From a virus: 26,841 bases of DNA. The position numbers were made by a program, and so were the translations under genes. Where the stretch lies: positions 1-26,841 of the IMG/VR virus record IMGVR_UViG_3300034198_013126. One strand, written 5' to 3'. This document shows positions 1 to 7,875 of the stretch, piece after piece (position 1 is the first letter of the stretch; each line of letters begins with the position of its first letter). Under the pieces are notes generated by a model. It saw nothing but the letters and a program-made list of their open reading frames with translations. It ran no database searches and was not told the DNA's origin.

Positions 1-537
1 AACCAAAGTCTGTTCATCAGTCAAAGCCAAAGTATAGTTAGCTGACTTAGTAGAAGTAGCCATTCTATAAGGGGCAAATAAAGAACCTGTAGCAGTAGTA
101 TCAGCCCAAGCCAAAGCAGTATTGGCTGGAGCAGTAGCCTGAATCACAATCCCCGCAGGACCTTGAGCGCCAGCAACACCGGCGACAGCAATATTCCAGC
201 TAGCAATAGTTCCAGTGCCACCAGTAGCATCGACATTCACATCGATATTAAGAGACGCAACATTTGTAATCGAACCCTCAACGAAATTTGCGCTATTTGC
301 AGAGCTAACTACCCTAACTCTTGTTCCTACAGCCAAAGCGTCAATTTTATTTAACGTAAAAGTTTTCGACCCAGTTCCGATAGTGATCGAAGTCGTAGAA
401 GTAATGCCCTGATAACCAAGGCCAATAGGTCCTTGAGATCCTTGAGGTCCTTGAGGCCCTTGTGCTCCCTGAGGACCAATGGCTCCAACAGTTGTCGTTT
501 GAGCATCAATTCTTTGAACAACGATCTGGTTAGCCAT
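1..537 (-). CDS. Collagen-like phage fibre protein, partial (C-terminus beyond window)
   Basis: I read this frame by hand from the ATG at 537 to base 1; there is no stop, so the gene continues off the left edge and at least 179 codons are present. The N-terminus (MANQIVVQRIDAQTTTVGAI) is followed by a short Gly-X-Y run of about seven triplets ([19 protein letters not shown]), then a non-collagen part with TSTTSITIGTGSKTF and a Ser/Thr/Ala-rich beta-type sequence. This architecture is typical of phage tail-fibre or appendage proteins that trimerise through a collagen stalk. Its ATG shares one base with the stop of the 142-aa gene upstream (TGATG), so the two are probably translationally coupled. 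Function as a virion appendage is inferred from architecture and neighbours. Confidence 0.85.
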   Translation of the reverse strand, partial: MANQIVVQRIDAQTTTVGAIGPQGAQGPQGPQGSQGPIGLGYQGITSTTSITIGTGSKTFTLNKIDALAVGTRVRVVSSANSANFVEGSITNVASLNIDVNVDATGGTGTIASWNIAVAGVAGAQGPAGIVIQATAPANTALAWADTTATGSLFAPYRMATSTKSANYTLALTDEQTLV

Positions 538-965
538 CAGTAAGTCATCTCCTGCTTGATCTCAAAAAGTCCACTAAGAAGCTTTATGACATCCCCAGAA
601 TCCCCGCCACTAGAACTAGTCCCAAGAGTTACTTCTAAATCATAATCGTATATACCAGCAGTAACGCCAGCCATAGTTGCCGCAGGAACATTGATAGTAA
701 CCTGCCCAGAGGCAGGAATTAAACTTAAGGCCGGACTTCCTCCAGAGCTAGTTAAGCTCAAAACAGGAGAATCTCTATAGGCAGCAGCGCGCTGGGTAGC
801 GGGATAGGACTTCCGAACTTTCATAGCAGCAGAGGCCCCTGTGCCCAAGGTAATAACAGTTCCAGTAGAATCCTTGAAGATAATAGATCTTTTAAATGTA
901 GTTCCTTGATGAATAACAAAATTATATTGGCTTACATCATAATCATCTGTTGTTACAGTAGGCAT
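537..965 (-). CDS. Ig-like/BppU-like small structural protein (142 aa)
   Basis: The 142-aa protein has an N-terminal stretch FVIHQGTTFKRSIIFKDSTG and a C-terminal AGIYDYDLEV, a pattern seen in short beta-sandwich phage proteins related to the N-terminal domain of baseplate upper protein BppU. Such proteins often sit beside fibre genes and may connect or cap fibres. A good Shine-Dalgarno GGAGG lies six bases before the ATG. The stop shares a base with the start of the collagen-like gene downstream. The 112-aa product at 2481-2819 has the same kind of N-terminus ([15 protein letters not shown]), so the two are probably distant relatives that each pair with a collagen-like gene. Structural role is inferred; no catalytic motif is visible. 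Confidence 0.85.
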   Translation of the reverse strand: MPTVTTDDYDVSQYNFVIHQGTTFKRSIIFKDSTGTVITLGTGASAAMKVRKSYPATQRAAAYRDSPVLSLTSSGGSPALSLIPASGQVTINVPAATMAGVTAGIYDYDLEVTLGTSSSGGDSGDVIKLLSGLFEIKQEMTY

Positions 966-986
966 TTTTCCTCCAAGTACACGTAT

Positions 987-995
987 ATTTTATCA
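987..995 (-). promoter_or_regulatory. Extended -10 promoter upstream of 142-aa structural gene
   Basis: On the minus strand the 55-bp gap between the collagen gene stop and the next start contains TGATAAAAT, an extended -10 box (TGnTAAAAT). The predicted start of transcription is near 980, which leaves a ~15-nt leader containing the GGAGG ribosome-binding site. No good -35 hexamer is seen at 16-18 bp. It resembles the TGATATAAT boxes found elsewhere in the window. Confidence 0.4.
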
Positions 996-1020
996 TAGAA
1001 TCAAATTAATAGCGATAGGC

Positions 1021-2484
1021 TTATGTAGTCAGATCACCAACTAATATATAAGTATTTGAGGCTGTGCAAATTAAAGTGGCACCAGAATATTGTGCTCTAA
1101 ACTTTTTGCCCGATGAAGAATTAACGGTGGCAGATCCAGCTACTGTGACCTGTCCTGATCCAGTTTGAATTAAATCAATTCTCTGACCTGCTGTAAGTCC
1201 AATGCCAGTATTAACATTTAAAGTCATTGCTGTGGCGCTGTTGTTGAGGAGAAGCAATTTACCATTATCCCCCGAAACGACAGCATAAGCGTTAGTTGTG
1301 ATTGTAGGAGTAGAGACTGTTTGAGCCGTCGTCCAATCTCCAGCAGCACCTTGCGGGCCTTGAAAGCCCTGTGGGCCTTGAGGACCTTGCGGGCCTTGAA
1401 AGCCTTGCGGGCCTTGAGGACCTTGCGGGCCTTGAAAGCCTTGTGGGCCTTGAGGACCTTGAGAGCCAAGATCTCCAGTACGAGAAAATGTGAGATACCA
1501 ATTCAATCCATTTACTTGGATAGCGCCAGCAACGAAACTTACGGGGATCTTATAATAGCCCGCAGCAACAGTTACGGCACCTGTAACTGCAAAAATGTTT
1601 TGATTATTCGCTGCACTGGTGAGGAGTAGATAGCCCTCATTGGGTGAAGTGGAATCATCGAAAGTATCCAACCAGCCACTACGGCCACCGCCATCGGCAT
1701 CAGTGGTGCTGATGTAGATAAAGGTAACTGACGCAATGGTTGCACTGTTATATCTATAGATGCCAAGCCCCGGATTTGCATCTGTTGTGGTTGTGCTAAA
1801 TACATATCGCAAACCAGTAGATATTCCAGCAACGCCCTGCGGGCCTTGAGCACCTTGAGGACCTTGCGGGCCTTGCGGGCCTTGAACGCCCTGAGGGCCT
1901 TGAACAGAAGATTGAGCGCCCTGAGGACCTTGAGGACCTTGCGGGCCTTGCGGGCCTTGAACACCCTGAGGTCCTTGAACAGTAGACTGAGCACCCTGAG
2001 GTCCTTGAGGGCCTTGGCTACCCTGAGGACCTTGAACGCCTTGTGGGCCTTGAGAACCCTGTGCGCCAACAGCGCCTTGAGAACCAACAGAACCTTGTGG
2101 GCCTTGAGGACCTTGAGTTCCTTGAGGACCTTGAATAGAAGATTGAGCACCTTGCGGACCTTGCGGGCCTTGGGAGCCTTGAGGACCAACAGCGCCTTGA
2201 GGGCCTTGAGAACCTTGAGAACCGACAGCGCCCTGTGGGCCTTGGGAACCCTGTGCGCCAACAACACCTTGTGGACCTTGAGAACCTTGTGGGCCTTGAA
2301 CAGTAGATTGAGCGCCTTGCGGGCCTTGCGGGCCTTGCGGGCCTTGAACACCCTGAGGGCCTACTGGCCCGGAAACGCTAGAACCAACAGCAATAATAGT
2401 ATTACTGCCTTGAACCAGAGTGATAACATCACTTTGCTTTAAAACAATATCATCAGTTCGTTTTAAAACAATAGATTGATTCAC
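1021..2484 (-). CDS. Large collagen-like fibre protein (487 aa)
   Basis: Domains in order: a ~38-residue N-terminal anchor ([20 protein letters not shown]); a long Gly-X-Y domain (residues ~39-220), mostly GPQ triplets; a globular domain (~221-339) with [16 protein letters not shown] and [13 protein letters not shown], a recurring module of phage collagen fibres; a second collagen run (~340-382) of GPQGFQGPQ units; and a C-terminal ~105-residue beta-rich domain ([11 protein letters not shown] to YILVGDLTT) that likely trimerises or caps the fibre. Translation starts at GTG in a GTGA overlap with the upstream 112-aa gene. It most likely forms a trimeric tail fibre, head fibre or other virion appendage. 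Four interruptions AQS(S/T)(V/I)Q break the triplet register in the first collagen domain. Confidence 0.93.
   Translation of the reverse strand: MNQSIVLKRTDDIVLKQSDVITLVQGSNTIIAVGSSVSGPVGPQGVQGPQGPQGPQGAQSTVQGPQGSQGPQGVVGAQGSQGPQGAVGSQGSQGPQGAVGPQGSQGPQGPQGAQSSIQGPQGTQGPQGPQGSVGSQGAVGAQGSQGPQGVQGPQGSQGPQGPQGAQSTVQGPQGVQGPQGPQGPQGPQGAQSSVQGPQGVQGPQGPQGPQGAQGPQGVAGISTGLRYVFSTTTTDANPGLGIYRYNSATIASVTFIYISTTDADGGGRSGWLDTFDDSTSPNEGYLLLTSAANNQNIFAVTGAVTVAAGYYKIPVSFVAGAIQVNGLNWYLTFSRTGDLGSQGPQGPQGFQGPQGPQGPQGFQGPQGPQGPQGFQGPQGAAGDWTTAQTVSTPTITTNAYAVVSGDNGKLLLLNNSATAMTLNVNTGIGLTAGQRIDLIQTGSGQVTVAGSATVNSSSGKKFRAQYSGATLICTASNTYILVGDLTT
1339..1467 (-). repeat. Short collagen-encoding tandem repeat
   Basis: Near-perfect tandem units encode [12 protein letters not shown]-type triplets (protein residues ~340-382 of the 487-aa fibre). 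The repeat unit at DNA level is about 36 bp, and each unit carries the single GFQ triplet. Such DNA can change copy number by slippage. Confidence 0.85.
1825..2370 (-). repeat. Long collagen-encoding tandem repeat
   Basis: About 546 bp encode Gly-X-Y triplets dominated by GPQ, GSQ, GVQ and GAV (residues ~39-220). The nine-base triplet units are degenerate but highly similar, so the region is a likely site of copy-number change and of assembly error. It produces several long spurious open frames on both strands. Confidence 0.85.
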
Positions 2485-2819
2485 CTAGTAACATCCCTAT
2501 CTATTACAGCTTCACCCGCCAACAAAGTTGTTACAACAACTCCATTAGTTTCTTGTAAATCCCAAACTGCATTTGCGGGAGTGAGACTTCCGCTAGAAGT
2601 AGCAGATAACGTGCAGGCAAATATGCCTTGTGCAGCATTTACTATGCTACACGAAAAAGTAGCTAAGGCAGTAGAAGAACTTGCCTTATCTCTAATTTGA
2701 GCAGAATAAGTTCTGCCAGTAATATTAATAGGATTACCATCATTATCCTGCATAGTAACAGTGACAGTCTCGGTATCTCCGATTCTTACATTTAATGGAT
2801 AATTTGCAGGCTTACTCAT
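2481..2819 (-). CDS. Ig-like/BppU-like small structural protein (112 aa)
   Basis: The 112-aa product begins [20 protein letters not shown] and contains [20 protein letters not shown], the same N-terminal pattern as the 142-aa protein at 537-965 and as the N-terminal domain of BppU-type baseplate proteins. It is short, has no signal peptide or membrane segment, and is probably a virion adaptor or fibre-associated beta-sandwich. The start has an AAAGGA ribosome-binding site that follows the stop of the upstream gene. Its TGA overlaps the GTG of the large collagen gene (GTGA), which suggests coupled production with the fibre. The structural role is inferred from context. Confidence 0.85.
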   Translation of the reverse strand: MSKPANYPLNVRIGDTETVTVTMQDNDGNPINITGRTYSAQIRDKASSSTALATFSCSIVNAAQGIFACTLSATSSGSLTPANAVWDLQETNGVVVTTLLAGEAVIDRDVTR

Positions 2820-2828
2820 CTCAATCCT

Positions 2829-3341
2829 TTACTCAAAGAAGATACTTCCACTAACAGCGCCAGAAGAAACGTCAACATAAACACCAGTATTAAAGGGAAT
2901 CATGCCCCAAGGAATTGACTGATTTTCCGTAGGACCAAGATGAATGTGGAATACTACAATCGGTCCTCTGTAAACTGTATGAACTCCAGATCCAGCGCTA
3001 GTGGTATTTATCGAAGCTCCGCCTTTGCTGAACGCAAGCTGGAAAGTATTTACATCTACGTACTTAACATAATAAGTAGTATTGACTGAAAGACCCGCAG
3101 GAAGTGATCCAGTAGAGCTAAAAATAACGGTATCACCTTCGGAAAAACCGTGGCCATTAGCCGTAACTACACCGGGCGTTGCATTACTTATAGTGCAGGT
3201 CCCAACAGATGCACCATAAGGCGAAATGCCATCAATTATATTCATGACTGTGTTATCAAGTGCGCCAGCAACATGATAACCATTCATGACTACTCTACCA
3301 CTAACAATCAACCCATCATTTACAAAAGTTTTATATTGCAT
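2829..3341 (-). CDS. Small virion protein with inserted FCCH-like domain (170 aa)
   Basis: The N-terminus (MQYKTFVNDGLIVSG) and C-terminus (GMIPFNTGVYVDVSSG, ending GSIFFE) match the 87-aa product of the next gene upstream (MQYTTF... ending GSIFWE). Between them lies an extra ~80-residue segment with VTANGHGFSEGDTVIFSS and TYYVKYVDVNTFQLAFSKGG, which has the pattern of the FCCH-like beta domain common in phage tail and fibre proteins. So this appears to be a duplicate gene with a domain inserted near residue 40. The ATG at 3341 has a GGGAG ribosome-binding site that lies in the last codons of the preceding gene. Likely a virion decoration, head-completion or tail-tip protein; the exact role is unknown. 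Confidence 0.87.
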   Translation of the reverse strand: MQYKTFVNDGLIVSGRVVMNGYHVAGALDNTVMNIIDGISPYGASVGTCTISNATPGVVTANGHGFSEGDTVIFSSTGSLPAGLSVNTTYYVKYVDVNTFQLAFSKGGASINTTSAGSGVHTVYRGPIVVFHIHLGPTENQSIPWGMIPFNTGVYVDVSSGAVSGSIFFE

Positions 3342-3344
3342 ATT

Positions 3345-3608
3345 CTACTCCCAAAAAATACTGCCAGTAGCAGTACCCGAAACAATTTCCACATAAATTC
3401 CATTATTAAATGGAATACCTTTACATGAGTCATAAAGGACAGTATCAGTAGTTGGCGCTGCAATCCTCAATACAGGAGTTCCGGCACCAGTTGCATTGTC
3501 ATGAATATGAACTACAGCAGTTGCTGTAGCCCTAATCGCAAAACCATGAATAACTGCACGCTGGGAACTAATGACAGTACTACCACTAGTAAATGTTGTA
3601 TATTGCAT
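3345..3608 (-). CDS. Small virion protein, short paralog (87 aa)
   Basis: An 87-aa protein beginning MQYTTFTSGSTVISSQRAVI and ending KGIPFNNGIYVEIVSG...GSIFWE. I chose ATG 3608 rather than the in-frame TTG at 3614: the GGAG box is eight bases before the ATG but only two before the TTG, and the ATG start aligns exactly with the MQY start of the paralog downstream. It lies directly after the portal gene, where head-associated small proteins are common. It shares both termini with the 170-aa protein and lacks its inserted domain. No enzymatic motif is visible. Confidence 0.88.
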   Translation of the reverse strand: MQYTTFTSGSTVISSQRAVIHGFAIRATATAVVHIHDNATGAGTPVLRIAAPTTDTVLYDSCKGIPFNNGIYVEIVSGTATGSIFWE

Positions 3609-3620
3609 TTTCAATTCTCC

Positions 3621-5279
3621 TTAAACTGGCGGATTAGAATCTTGCTTAGATCCTCTTTCCGCTCTTCCTGTTGTTGCATCTGCAGAAGAAGTCTCTCCGG
3701 CAGCACTATCCTGAATTGACTTCGGAGGACTGCCAGCCTGTGCGTTAGAGTTGCCCTGAGGCGCTCCTCCGCTGCTAGAAGTCTGACCAGTCATCATTTC
3801 GAAATCTTGTTTTTCTTGAGTAAGTCTTGTTGGATATGGAAGAACAATATCCCCATTTTCAAGTGCTGTGAGGCCAATATTAGTCCTTACCTCATTCGGA
3901 GTCATAACTTCAGTACGAAGATAACGATCCCAAATTCTTGAACGAAGATCTTCATCAATAACATCAATCTCGGCAAACTTGAAAGATTTTTTATCAGAAA
4001 ATTCTTTAACAATTCTATTGAGCTTTTTTTCAATGATCTTCTGATCTGGGCCAACAACTTGATTCTTGAATGTTTTATCCGCATCCCTTGATACTGCTAA
4101 GTTGGCATTATCATAAATGCCAATCTTCGGAGCAGGGACCCTATTTGCTACAGTAATTTCATCTCTATTTGACTTACGGTATTTATCGAATGAAGCTTCC
4201 TGAGTTGTATTCTCAAGCTTCTCAAATTTTATGTCAACATCTCGGCCAAGAGTTGCTGGAAGTGGAACGAAAAGAGTTCCGTGATTATTTCCCTTAATTT
4301 CATTCTTGAAATAGTTTACAACTTCCTGCTTTGACTTCTGAGAAAGATTTGCGCCTTTTAGAATAATTGCATAACGAGGAATACTCTTATTTTCAAAATA
4401 ATCAATATTATATTCTTTAGCAAATTTATCGCCAATAATTGCACTTAAAGCAGATACAGCAGAAGGAATTCCATAATAAGTATTCGTTGGACTGTACTGC
4501 CTGAAGTGAATTAGTTCGTTGGGATTTGAATCAGAGCCAATTGGGTCTTCAGTCTCTAAGTCTTGAAAGTTTCTGAAGAAAATAAACTTCGCTCCCGCTC
4601 TTTGCACAAAACCATCTCTAGCTCTTCTTACACGAACAAACGTCGCTGGAATATGCCCAACATAGCCAATCGTTCCATTTCTATTTCTACCAATTTCCAA
4701 GAACCCATTACCTATTGTTAGATAATCAATCCAAACTTTAACTAAACTTTCAAGAAAATCTTCATCAACATTGAAAGAATCAAAAAGATCTTCCAAGCGA
4801 TCTTCTTCTCTTTGTAACTCTTCACGCAGTCTAGAAAGAGATTCTCCCTCTTTGGTGGTAGCTCTTTCAATCCTTTTTCTAGTTTTAGAAGTATCTTCCC
4901 ACTTATAACCGAGTGCAACAGTGTTCATAGTTCTGGCCAATACACTTGCGTTATGAACAGAGTTCTCTTCGAACAATGAGGCTAAAATTTCAAGATTATA
5001 AGGAGGCTGTACCAGATCAAACATTCCGTAGCCATTGACAAGCTCAGGATCAACGAACTTAGATTCAGTGCCGTCTTCACTAGTTTGATACCGCTTAGAA
5101 AGTTTATAATATTTATTCTTGACCCTCTTAGTCTGCTTTGAGACATCAATCTTCTGATTAAAAACATCTTTCTCTTCAGCGATTGTCTTAGAGAAATCTC
5201 CGGTATAAGAGCTAGTTACATCATCTATCTCTATAGTTGTAGTTTTCTCATCAGCCATTGCTGCAGATATACGTCTCAA
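3621..5279 (-). CDS. Phage portal protein (HK97/PBSX-like)
   Basis: A 552-aa protein with the features of the HK97/PBSX portal family: NPPYNLEILA-type N-terminal region (here LVQPPYNLEILASLFEENS), NGFLEIGRNRNGTIGYVGHI, LIHFRQYSPTNTYYGIPSAV, and the late segment ITVANRVPAPKIGIYDNANL followed by FKNQVVGPDQKIIEKKLNRI. It forms the dodecameric ring at the head vertex through which DNA enters and leaves. The C-terminal ~60 residues are Ser/Gly/Ala-rich and probably disordered. The start used is TTG 5279, which overlaps the previous stop (TTGA) and has a GGGGGAG box; an in-frame ATG at 5258 lacks such a box but cannot be excluded. It anchors the leftward structural block. Confidence 0.93.
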   Translation of the reverse strand: MRRISAAMADEKTTTIEIDDVTSSYTGDFSKTIAEEKDVFNQKIDVSKQTKRVKNKYYKLSKRYQTSEDGTESKFVDPELVNGYGMFDLVQPPYNLEILASLFEENSVHNASVLARTMNTVALGYKWEDTSKTRKRIERATTKEGESLSRLREELQREEDRLEDLFDSFNVDEDFLESLVKVWIDYLTIGNGFLEIGRNRNGTIGYVGHIPATFVRVRRARDGFVQRAGAKFIFFRNFQDLETEDPIGSDSNPNELIHFRQYSPTNTYYGIPSAVSALSAIIGDKFAKEYNIDYFENKSIPRYAIILKGANLSQKSKQEVVNYFKNEIKGNNHGTLFVPLPATLGRDVDIKFEKLENTTQEASFDKYRKSNRDEITVANRVPAPKIGIYDNANLAVSRDADKTFKNQVVGPDQKIIEKKLNRIVKEFSDKKSFKFAEIDVIDEDLRSRIWDRYLRTEVMTPNEVRTNIGLTALENGDIVLPYPTRLTQEKQDFEMMTGQTSSSGGAPQGNSNAQAGSPPKSIQDSAAGETSSADATTGRAERGSKQDSNPPV

Positions 5280-5611
5280 AGTACTCCCCCTCTTTGAAGC
5301 TGCTTAGCTACGTCTACTGGATCTGGAATGTGTCCATCCAACATTCTCTCCATATGATCGTCTGCCTCGCTATCAGTGATTTTTCTACTACCTGACATCC
5401 AGAACGCCTTTCCTTCAAGCGCTTCGGCTCCAATATAGTGAATTGCAGCCTGCTTCATTTTTTCTTCAATGATAAAATCATTCAAAGATCCCTCCATAGA
5501 GAGAAATCTTCCTTCGTCATCACCAATACAAGCACCATCGGGCATTAACCACAGGCAAACACCTCTGTAATCTTCTATTACAACTTCAACATTCTTTAAA
5601 TTCTTAGCCAT
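5276..5611 (-). CDS. Hypothetical protein preceding portal (111 aa)
   Basis: An acidic 111-aa protein (MAKNLKNVEVVIEDYRGVCL) with DGACIGDDEGRFLSMEGSLN and a C-terminal SEADDHMERMLDGHIPDPVD. I do not recognise the family. It has no membrane segment or metal motif. It is the first gene of the structural block and its stop overlaps the portal start. There is no clear ribosome-binding site; a -10-like box lies nine bases before the ATG, so the message may have little or no leader. Its position before the portal makes a role in packaging or head assembly possible but unproven. Confidence 0.8.
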   Translation of the reverse strand: MAKNLKNVEVVIEDYRGVCLWLMPDGACIGDDEGRFLSMEGSLNDFIIEEKMKQAAIHYIGAEALEGKAFWMSGSRKITDSEADDHMERMLDGHIPDPVDVAKQLQRGGVL

Positions 5612-5620
5612 GACAGTAAT

Positions 5621-5649
5621 ATTATCACAGATATGTGGTTAACAAGCAA
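5621..5649 (-). promoter_or_regulatory. Promoter for the portal/structural block
   Basis: On the minus strand TTGCTT (5649-5644) is followed by exactly 17 bp and GATAAT (5626-5621), with a TGT just before it giving an extended -10. It lies between the RNR terminator and the first structural gene, the expected place for a late promoter. The -10 is only nine bases from the ATG, so the mRNA would be almost leaderless. Confidence 0.6.
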
Positions 5650-5659
5650 CATTTGTTGC
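5646..5659. promoter_or_regulatory. Palindrome overlapping the -35 box (candidate operator)
   Basis: GCAACA-TT-TGTTGC is a perfect 6-bp inverted repeat with a 2-bp spacer that covers part of the TTGCTT -35 element. A regulator bound here would occlude RNA polymerase. It is too short to be sure of by eye. Confidence 0.4.
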
Positions 5660-5680
5660 CAAAATAGATGTAAAAATAAC

Positions 5681-5707
5681 AAAAGCGCACCGAATTGGTG
5701 CGCTTTT
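5681..5707 (-). terminator. Rho-independent terminator after nrdJ
   Basis: A perfect 11-bp stem (AAAAGCGCACC / GGTGCGCTTTT) with a 5-nt loop lies 17 bp after the reductase stop. On the minus strand it is followed by GTTATTTTT. It cleanly separates the nucleotide-metabolism transcript from the structural block. It also has T-runs on the plus strand, so it could act both ways. Confidence 0.9.
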
Positions 5708-5724
5708 GCTAGTTTTGTATTTCT

Positions 5725-7746
5725 TTAGATCTCACAGGTGTCATTACTGCAATACTTTTCACCTTCAGCGTCAAGTGAATTGCCACCATAAAGCTCAGAC
5801 CAGTCAATACTCTTCATCTTCTTTACAGAATTACTCCAAGTATCAAGATCAATTCTCTCATAAGGCATTTGAGCGTAAGCTCCACCAGATTCAAGAATAG
5901 GCAACATGGATACAGATTTCAACTGACCATCAATAGATCTAAGCAATGGCCCGATCTGATCTTTCTCTGATTCTTTAAATGTTACGGTTACAGATACCTG
6001 ATTATCAGCCCAGTATCTCTGAGCGAGAATTGCGAGTGAAGCCTTTTCCCACATAGAAACTTCCCGCTCAGTTCTGACATCAGGACCAACGGTTGGAAGT
6101 TCAGCAACAATGCTATGTGCAGGGTCCATGACATCAGGTTCAGTCTTGTATCCTGCCTTCTTCAAAGCCTTTACAAGAGGATCATTTGTAGAGAATCTCA
6201 TCCTTCGAATGTATACATCGGCAGTAGGCCAATGAACACCGGGAGTGACTCCAAAGAGCAGTGAGACAGTCCCAGATGGCTTCACAGACGTTGTTTTAAT
6301 AGAAGGGCGACATCCCAGCCATTCTGAATAACTGTTATCAAGATGCTGGATATACTCATATCCAGAGTTAAGCCACTCACGAAGTTCAGTCCAGCCCTTT
6401 GTCTCAGCAAAGTGAGCCAGCCCAGAAACAGAGCATCCAATACGACGATTGCGCTGCATGATTGCGTTAGTCTCAGGCCAATGAGTAGGAAGTAAGGTTA
6501 CAGACTTTGCATAAAGATATGAAACCTTCAGAGTCTTACCGAAGTCCTCAAGAGAGTCATGACGAGAAATAAAGTTCTCAACAAGAGTACAGCACTCACC
6601 TGATTCAAGTGTCTGCTCCGAACAAGGATTAGTTCCTGCTGCTCTCCAGTCCTTATCGTTCTTTCGATCTACAAGACGGCCATACTCACGGCAAAGATCA
6701 AGCCAAACAATTCCCGGCTCACCATTGTCTGCAATCCTATCTGCAATGTGATCAAAATTATCTCCAACATTTGCGACAATAGAATTGTTGGATGTATGCC
6801 CCCAGCCATTAGCGCCCATGCGCTCTGGATTAACTTCCCAGTTCTTGAGGTCAAGGAACTCTGCGTCGTCGGCGCTGCCAAGGGCAATCTCTGCAGACCT
6901 TCGAACATTGCCGGAAACTACGCACTTACCAATTTTATTCTGGATATCAACAATATCAGTAGCCGTAATTTTCTCTCCAGCACGATTATCGAACTGCTTC
7001 TTCAGAGAAACATGAAGATCAATCAAAGGACCCGGACCTGCAGCCACCCCGCCGAAGCCCTTGATAGGTTCTCCCGAAGGACGAATCTGGCTGTAGTCAA
7101 AATCAACTGTATTTCTATTTGCAAAGAAATAAGATTCAAGAAGAGTAGATACAGATTCAAACCAACCCTCGCGAGAGTCAGGAACAACAAACGTCTTAGC
7201 GTCATCGGTAGGCTGATGAATTTCAAGCTTACCAGCGCCCTTTGTATCAAAGCCAACACCTACGCCAAGCATAGACATTTCCATAAGCCGAACAAAAGGC
7301 CAAACAGCATCGTGAACACTCCGAGGAGAAATACTCTCAGTCGAAAGGAAAGAACAGTTCTGAAGTGCTGCAGAGTTTTTCTGTTCGTGGACAAATTTAG
7401 TGCCCATCATCCAAAGACCACGACCCGGAGGGGTCCACTTGCCAACAAAGAGTCGCTCGTAAGCATCCTGAGCAGTAGCCTGAGCCTTCCTTTCATTCCA
7501 AGGAAGTCTGCTCTCTTTACACCAGTCCTTTTGAATAGAGAAGGTTCCCTCAATAACTCTACGACAAGTTTCGAACCATCTCTCTTTTGAGCCGTCATCT
7601 TTCCTGCGAGAATACTTTGTAAGATATGTCAATTCTCCGAGGGAGTTACCTCCGCCAATTGGAAATCCCCAAGGAACTTCTCTATCAACATACCCATCAA
7701 TAAAATCATCTGACAAACTGAAACTAAGAAACTGCACACTACCCAC
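5725..7746 (-). CDS. nrdJ: Adenosylcobalamin-dependent ribonucleotide reductase (class II, monomeric type)
   Basis: A 673-aa class II RNR of the Lactobacillus leichmannii RTPR type. It reduces ribonucleotides to deoxyribonucleotides using coenzyme B12 as radical source, so it works with or without oxygen. Visible motifs: C131 in LQNCSFLST (reducible pair, like C119), N373-P-C375-S-E377 (like N406, C408, E410), C386 in SGECCTLVE (like C419), IKTTSVKPSGTVSLL (phosphate site) and the C-terminal shuttle CSNDTCEI (C666, C671). It is about 65 residues shorter than the 739-aa bacterial enzyme. The start is GTG in AGGAGGAAAAGTGGG, the same context as the endolysin start. No intein or intron is seen. 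It depends on B12 from the host or its surroundings. Confidence 0.96.
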   Translation of the reverse strand: MGSVQFLSFSLSDDFIDGYVDREVPWGFPIGGGNSLGELTYLTKYSRRKDDGSKERWFETCRRVIEGTFSIQKDWCKESRLPWNERKAQATAQDAYERLFVGKWTPPGRGLWMMGTKFVHEQKNSAALQNCSFLSTESISPRSVHDAVWPFVRLMEMSMLGVGVGFDTKGAGKLEIHQPTDDAKTFVVPDSREGWFESVSTLLESYFFANRNTVDFDYSQIRPSGEPIKGFGGVAAGPGPLIDLHVSLKKQFDNRAGEKITATDIVDIQNKIGKCVVSGNVRRSAEIALGSADDAEFLDLKNWEVNPERMGANGWGHTSNNSIVANVGDNFDHIADRIADNGEPGIVWLDLCREYGRLVDRKNDKDWRAAGTNPCSEQTLESGECCTLVENFISRHDSLEDFGKTLKVSYLYAKSVTLLPTHWPETNAIMQRNRRIGCSVSGLAHFAETKGWTELREWLNSGYEYIQHLDNSYSEWLGCRPSIKTTSVKPSGTVSLLFGVTPGVHWPTADVYIRRMRFSTNDPLVKALKKAGYKTEPDVMDPAHSIVAELPTVGPDVRTEREVSMWEKASLAILAQRYWADNQVSVTVTFKESEKDQIGPLLRSIDGQLKSVSMLPILESGGAYAQMPYERIDLDTWSNSVKKMKSIDWSELYGGNSLDAEGEKYCSNDTCEI

Positions 7747-7758
7747 TTTTCCTCCTAG

Positions 7759-7792
7759 AAAAAGAGCCTGATCTGTGTTAAAGACCAGACTC
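7759..7792 (-). terminator. Terminator or attenuator hairpin just before nrdJ
   Basis: In the minus-strand RNA, GAGUCUGGUC (7792-7783) pairs with GAUCAGGCUC (7773-7764) over 10 bp including two G-U pairs, with a 9-nt loop, followed at once by UUUUU (7763-7759) and then the AGGAGG ribosome-binding site. A full terminator this close to a start suggests read-through control of nrdJ from the upstream glycosyltransferase transcript. Confidence 0.6.
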
Positions 7793-7875
7793 TGTATTTA
7801 ACCTTTTTATTCGAAGCCCTGTGCGTCGAACGCTATATAGAGCATACCACTAAGCTAGTGCGCCTAGTCGAATTA
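7793..7875 (-). other. Structured nrdJ leader with tRNA-like D-arm (possible tRNA relic)
   Basis: This 83-bp non-coding gap contains TAGCTTAGTGGTA on the minus strand (7857-7845), an excellent match to a tRNA D-arm, and TTCGAAT about 42 nt further on, near the spacing of a T-loop. However no acceptor stem, anticodon stem or T-stem forms around them. The same RNA can fold as a junction closed by ATTCGA/TCGAAT with two small hairpins (CACTA-GCT-TAGTG and GCGT-TCG-ACGC). It is either a decayed tRNA gene or a structured 5' leader. Confidence 0.4.

Noticed and set aside
1825-2370. CRISPR-like repeats
   Set aside because: The repeats are contiguous nine-base-based coding triplets without spacers; they encode collagen.
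1321-2442. Several long plus- and minus-strand frames (Leu/Arg-rich) in the collagen region
   Set aside because: They are shadows of the Gly-X-Y repeats; their low-complexity Leu/Arg sequence has no function and conflicts with the collagen frame.
6748-7590. A long plus-strand open frame (280 codons) opposite nrdJ
   Set aside because: It is antisense to a clearly recognisable RNR with all active-site motifs, has no ribosome site and no known domain; a frame shadow.
5725-7746. Intein or split in the reductase
   Set aside because: All RNR motifs are present in one frame, and the protein is shorter, not longer, than the bacterial enzyme.
7793-7875. A functional tRNA gene before nrdJ
   Set aside because: Only the D-arm and a T-loop-like string fit; no acceptor, anticodon or T-stem forms. 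Reported as a relic or structured leader instead.
7747-7875. Adenosylcobalamin riboswitch for nrdJ
   Set aside because: The gap is far shorter than a full B12 riboswitch and the conserved GCCACTG box is absent.
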